NCBI GenBank assembly: GCA_021797365.1
Contig: JAJZZU010000013.1
Span: forward strand, 1-18,710
DNA: 18,710 bases
DNA from: Pseudomonadota bacterium
GTDB taxonomy: Bacteria > Pseudomonadota > Gammaproteobacteria > Acidiferrobacterales > Acidiferrobacteraceae
Direction of reading: 5' to 3'
The notes below the pieces were generated by a model. That model saw only the letters and a list, made by a program, of their open reading frames with translations. It ran no database searches and was not told the DNA's origin. This document shows positions 14,467-18,710 of this stretch, one piece after another. The position numbers and the translations under genes were made by a program. Position 1 is the first letter of the stretch. Every line of letters begins with the position of its first letter.

Positions 14467-16239
14467 ATGAAGTTTCTTCATCAACCGTCGCGTTTCTTGT
14501 TTTTTACGGGCAAAGGCGGGGTCGGCAAGACCTCGATCGCCTGCGCCACGGCCATGCACTTGGCCGAAACCGGAAAGACCGTTCTTCTGGTCAGCACTGA
14601 TCCGGCGTCCAATATCGGGCAGGTATTCGGTGTCGATATCGGGAATCACATCGTGCCGATCACCGCCGTTGCGCGGCTCTCCGCCCTTGAGATCGACCCG
14701 GAGGCGGCAGCCGGGGCCTATCGCGAACGTTTAATCGCCCCGGTTCGCGGCTTGCTTCCAGACGGCGTGGTGAAAGGGATAGAAGAATCCTTATCGGGGG
14801 CCTGCACCACCGAGATCGCCGCGTTCGATGAATTCACCACCCTGTTGACCGATACGGCCCTCACCTCTCGTTTTCAGCATATCATTTTCGATACTGCACC
14901 CACGGGCCACACCATTCGCCTGCTGCAATTGCCCGGGGCCTGGAGCGGTTTTCTTGAAGCCGGCCGAGGGGATGCGTCGTGCCTTGGTCCACTCGCTGGA
15001 CTTACAAAGCAGCGCGCGCAGTACCGGGCGGCGGTGGAGGCCTTGGCTGATCCCCAGCGGACACGTCTGGTGTTGGTGGCGCGCGCGCAGCGGGGCGCCT
15101 TGCGGGAAGTCGCGCGTACGCGCCGGGAACTGGCGGCATTGGGTCTATCGCGGCAGTACCTGGTCATAAACGGCGTGTTGCCCGCATCCGAAGCCCAAGA
15201 GGATGCGTTGGCCTTTGCCATCCATCGCCGCGACCAGGAGGCGCTGGCGATGATCCCCGAGACCCTTAAAGACCTGCCGCGCGACGAGATAGGTCTCATG
15301 CCCTTCAATCTGGTCGGGCTGGAGGCGCTGCGGGGGCTGCTGACGACGCCATCGCCACGACCGGCGCGCCGCATCGAGCATCCCCTTGAACGGGATCTGC
15401 CGTCACTCGCCACCCTGGTGGATGATATCGCCGCCGGCGGGCGCGGTTTGATTCTGTTGATGGGGAAGGGTGGCGTGGGCAAGACCACGCTAGCGGCAGC
15501 CATTGCCGTGGCGCTGGCCGCCCGTGGTCTGCCGGTACACCTCACGACATCCGACCCGGCCGCCCATCTGGTTCATACCCTGGACGGTGCATCCGACGAG
15601 CTCACCGTGAGTTGCATCGATCCGCACATCGAGACCGATCGCTACCGTCGGCACGTACTGGAAACGAAGGGCGCCGAGCTCGATGCGGAAGGCCGCGTCC
15701 TGCTGGAAGAGGATTTGCGCTCCCCCTGCACGGAGGAGATCGCCGTGTTCCAGGCGTTCTCGCGCGTCATCCGCGAGGCCCACAAATCCTTTCTCGTAAT
15801 GGATACCGCACCGACCGGCCACACCTTATTGCTCCTGGATGCGGCAGGCGCCTATCATCGCGAGGTCGCGCGGCAACAGGGTTCAGCGGACCGGCACGCG
15901 ACGACGCCCATGATGCAATTGCAAGACCCCCAACAAACCAAGGTCCTGCTGGTCACTCTTGCAGAAACGACACCGGTACTCGAGACCGCGCGATTGCAGC
16001 GCGATCTGCAGCGCGCCGGCATCAAGCCGTGGGCATGGGTGATCAACATGAGTGTGGCCGCCAAGTCCCCGCGTTCGCCGCTCCTGCAGGAGCGGGCGCG
16101 CCACGAATGGCGCGAAATCGAGGCCGCCACCGGTCACAGCGCGCGGGTCGCTATCGTCCCGTTCCTGGAAGACGAGCCCATCGGTAGGGACCCTCTGCTG
16201 GCGCTCTGCCAGGCCTCGAGCGCGACTACGCACCCGTGA
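14467..16239 (+). CDS. arsA: ArsA arsenite-activated ATPase
   Basis: 590 residues from ATG 14467. The catalytic subunit that powers arsenite export through ArsB or Acr3. Two homologous halves each carry a P-loop: GKGGVGKT at 15-22 and at 333-340. Both signal-transduction DTAPTGHT motifs are present (142-149 and in the second half). The metalloid-binding cysteines of R773 ArsA are conserved: Cys113 (CTTEIA), Cys172 and Cys421 (CTEEIA, equal to Cys422). I chose ATG 14467 because MKFLHQPSRFLFFTGKGG then aligns residue for residue with R773 ArsA; GTG 14446 in the same frame overlaps arsD and adds seven residues. It lacks a strong Shine-Dalgarno, so it may be coupled to arsD. No permease gene follows; merA comes next on the other strand. 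Confidence 0.95.
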   Translation: MKFLHQPSRFLFFTGKGGVGKTSIACATAMHLAETGKTVLLVSTDPASNIGQVFGVDIGNHIVPITAVARLSALEIDPEAAAGAYRERLIAPVRGLLPDGVVKGIEESLSGACTTEIAAFDEFTTLLTDTALTSRFQHIIFDTAPTGHTIRLLQLPGAWSGFLEAGRGDASCLGPLAGLTKQRAQYRAAVEALADPQRTRLVLVARAQRGALREVARTRRELAALGLSRQYLVINGVLPASEAQEDALAFAIHRRDQEALAMIPETLKDLPRDEIGLMPFNLVGLEALRGLLTTPSPRPARRIEHPLERDLPSLATLVDDIAAGGRGLILLMGKGGVGKTTLAAAIAVALAARGLPVHLTTSDPAAHLVHTLDGASDELTVSCIDPHIETDRYRRHVLETKGAELDAEGRVLLEEDLRSPCTEEIAVFQAFSRVIREAHKSFLVMDTAPTGHTLLLLDAAGAYHREVARQQGSADRHATTPMMQLQDPQQTKVLLVTLAETTPVLETARLQRDLQRAGIKPWAWVINMSVAAKSPRSPLLQERARHEWREIEAATGHSARVAIVPFLEDEPIGRDPLLALCQASSATTHP

Positions 16240-16263
16240 AGGTCCTCAGGCCCATCCTACCGT

Positions 16264-17992
<1,729 letters not shown>

Positions 17993-18040
17993 TAGAGGTG
18001 CCGCACCAGCCGCCATTCTTCCAGTGGTACTGATTGGGTG

Positions 18041-18082
18041 TTGATCAGGTTAATTAATAACACGCTGTAACAATATTTTACT
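18041..18082. other. AT-rich island with palindromes upstream of the merA promoter
   Basis: About 40 bp far richer in A+T than the rest of the window, between the MFS stop and the merA operator. It contains TTAATTAA (18050-18057) and a 15-bp near-palindrome, GTAACAATATTTTAC (18067-18081), with one mismatched pair. It could be a protein-binding site, an UP-like element or the scar of an insertion; nothing decides between them. Confidence 0.4.
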
Positions 18083-18096
18083 GCACTTTCTTCATG

Positions 18097-18710
18097 TTAT
18101 TCCGAGGGCGAGGACAGGGGTGCCGACGGCGCGTCCCGGAATAGCCGGCGGTAGAGGACGAGATAGACCGCCTGGAAGCCGCCGGCAATGAAGAACGGGA
18201 GTGCCAGAAAACCGGCATGATAGAGGAGGCCGGCAAATACCGGCCCGATAGCACGCGGCACCTGGATCGAGACGTTGTTAAGGCTTGCCGCGAGCCCGCG
18301 ACGATGGCCCCGGACGAGACCGAGATTGAGCGCCTGGCGGGCACCGGCCGTACCGCGATTGAGGGCCGATCGGATGATGTAGAGGAGCGCCGCGATCGGG
18401 AACGACGGCGAGAGCGGGAGCATCAGGAGTACCGCAAGTCCCAGATAGCGCATGGCCAGAACGGATCTCACGACCCCGTAACGACGCGTCAGGCGACCTA
18501 CCAGCAGCGACGAGATGGCGGTGACGATCAGCGCCGCGCTCATGATCGGTCCTATGCTCAACGGGCCGTGGTGGAAGCGGATTGCGAACCAGTAGGCCAT
18601 CAGCGGCCCCATGAAGCCGATGCCTATCCCGTTGAGCGCGTTGATCCCAAAGAGCTTGAGCAGTTTGCGGTTCTCGGCGCGCGTCATGGCATCGGCCGCG
18701 GCTCGCGTAT
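18097..18710 (-). CDS. MFS transporter, C-terminal half (5' end outside window)
   Basis: The frame is open through base 18710 on the minus strand, so the gene begins beyond the window. About 200 residues are visible, with roughly six hydrophobic segments. They include NALNGIGIGFMGPLMAYWFA and a following VGRLTRRYGVVRS, which matches the loop after the eighth membrane helix in MFS proteins, and a helix-rich end closing with LYRRLFRDAPSA. The ATG at 18687 falls inside the protein (the residues before it continue without a stop), so it is unlikely to be the real start. Substrate is unknown. It lies on the same strand as merA, about 100 bp upstream of its promoter; shared function is not shown. 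It is a different family member from the MFS gene at 9725-11065. Confidence 0.78.
   Translation of the reverse strand, partial: TRAAADAMTRAENRKLLKLFGINALNGIGIGFMGPLMAYWFAIRFHHGPLSIGPIMSAALIVTAISSLLVGRLTRRYGVVRSVLAMRYLGLAVLLMLPLSPSFPIAALLYIIRSALNRGTAGARQALNLGLVRGHRRGLAASLNNVSIQVPRAIGPVFAGLLYHAGFLALPFFIAGGFQAVYLVLYRRLFRDAPSAPLSSPSE

Overview
The window is GC-rich and densely coded, and it reads as a chromosomal segment of a proteobacterium. The gene families (dGTPase, HemK-type methyltransferase, GT9 heptosyltransferases, GmhB, MctP-type symporter) fit a gammaproteobacterium best. Arsenic and mercury genes together with a fused ArsR-ArsC would suit a metal-exposed acidophile such as an iron or sulfur oxidiser, but that is inference; nothing in the window fixes the taxon. 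I found no tRNA, rRNA, CRISPR array, transposase or integrase.

Layout. (1) 1-2034: the 3' part of a dGTPase gene, a PrmC/HemK-like methyltransferase, and a convergent DUF202 membrane protein overlapping its tail. (2) 2210-9706: seven tightly packed + strand genes (GT9, GT4, GT4, SDR, GmhB-like phosphatase, GT9, NodU-type carbamoyltransferase), joined by overlaps of 4 to 29 bp or a gap of 15 bp. They look like one operon for a heptose-containing surface glycan. (3) 9725-11065: a convergent MFS transporter. (4) 11225-12978: a DUF3311 small membrane protein plus a sodium:solute symporter, behind a promoter region carrying a perfect 10-bp inverted repeat. (5) 13215-16239: an arsenic operon of fused arsR-arsC, arsD and arsA, with a strong promoter placed so close to the first ATG that the mRNA should be leaderless. 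No arsenite permease gene is present. (6) 16284-17930, minus strand: a full-length mercuric reductase with an N-terminal HMA domain, behind a near-perfect MerR operator/promoter but with no merR, merT or merP in view. (7) 18097-18710, minus strand: the C-terminal half of an MFS transporter cut by the window edge.

The most interesting points are the glycan operon and its carbamoyltransferase, which keeps the NodU fold motifs but has lost most expected metal-binding and catalytic residues. Next come the arsenic and mercury modules, each missing its usual partners. No feature proves a wholly new system. The seven-gene glycan cluster with the apparent pseudo-carbamoyltransferase is the best candidate for undescribed biology.
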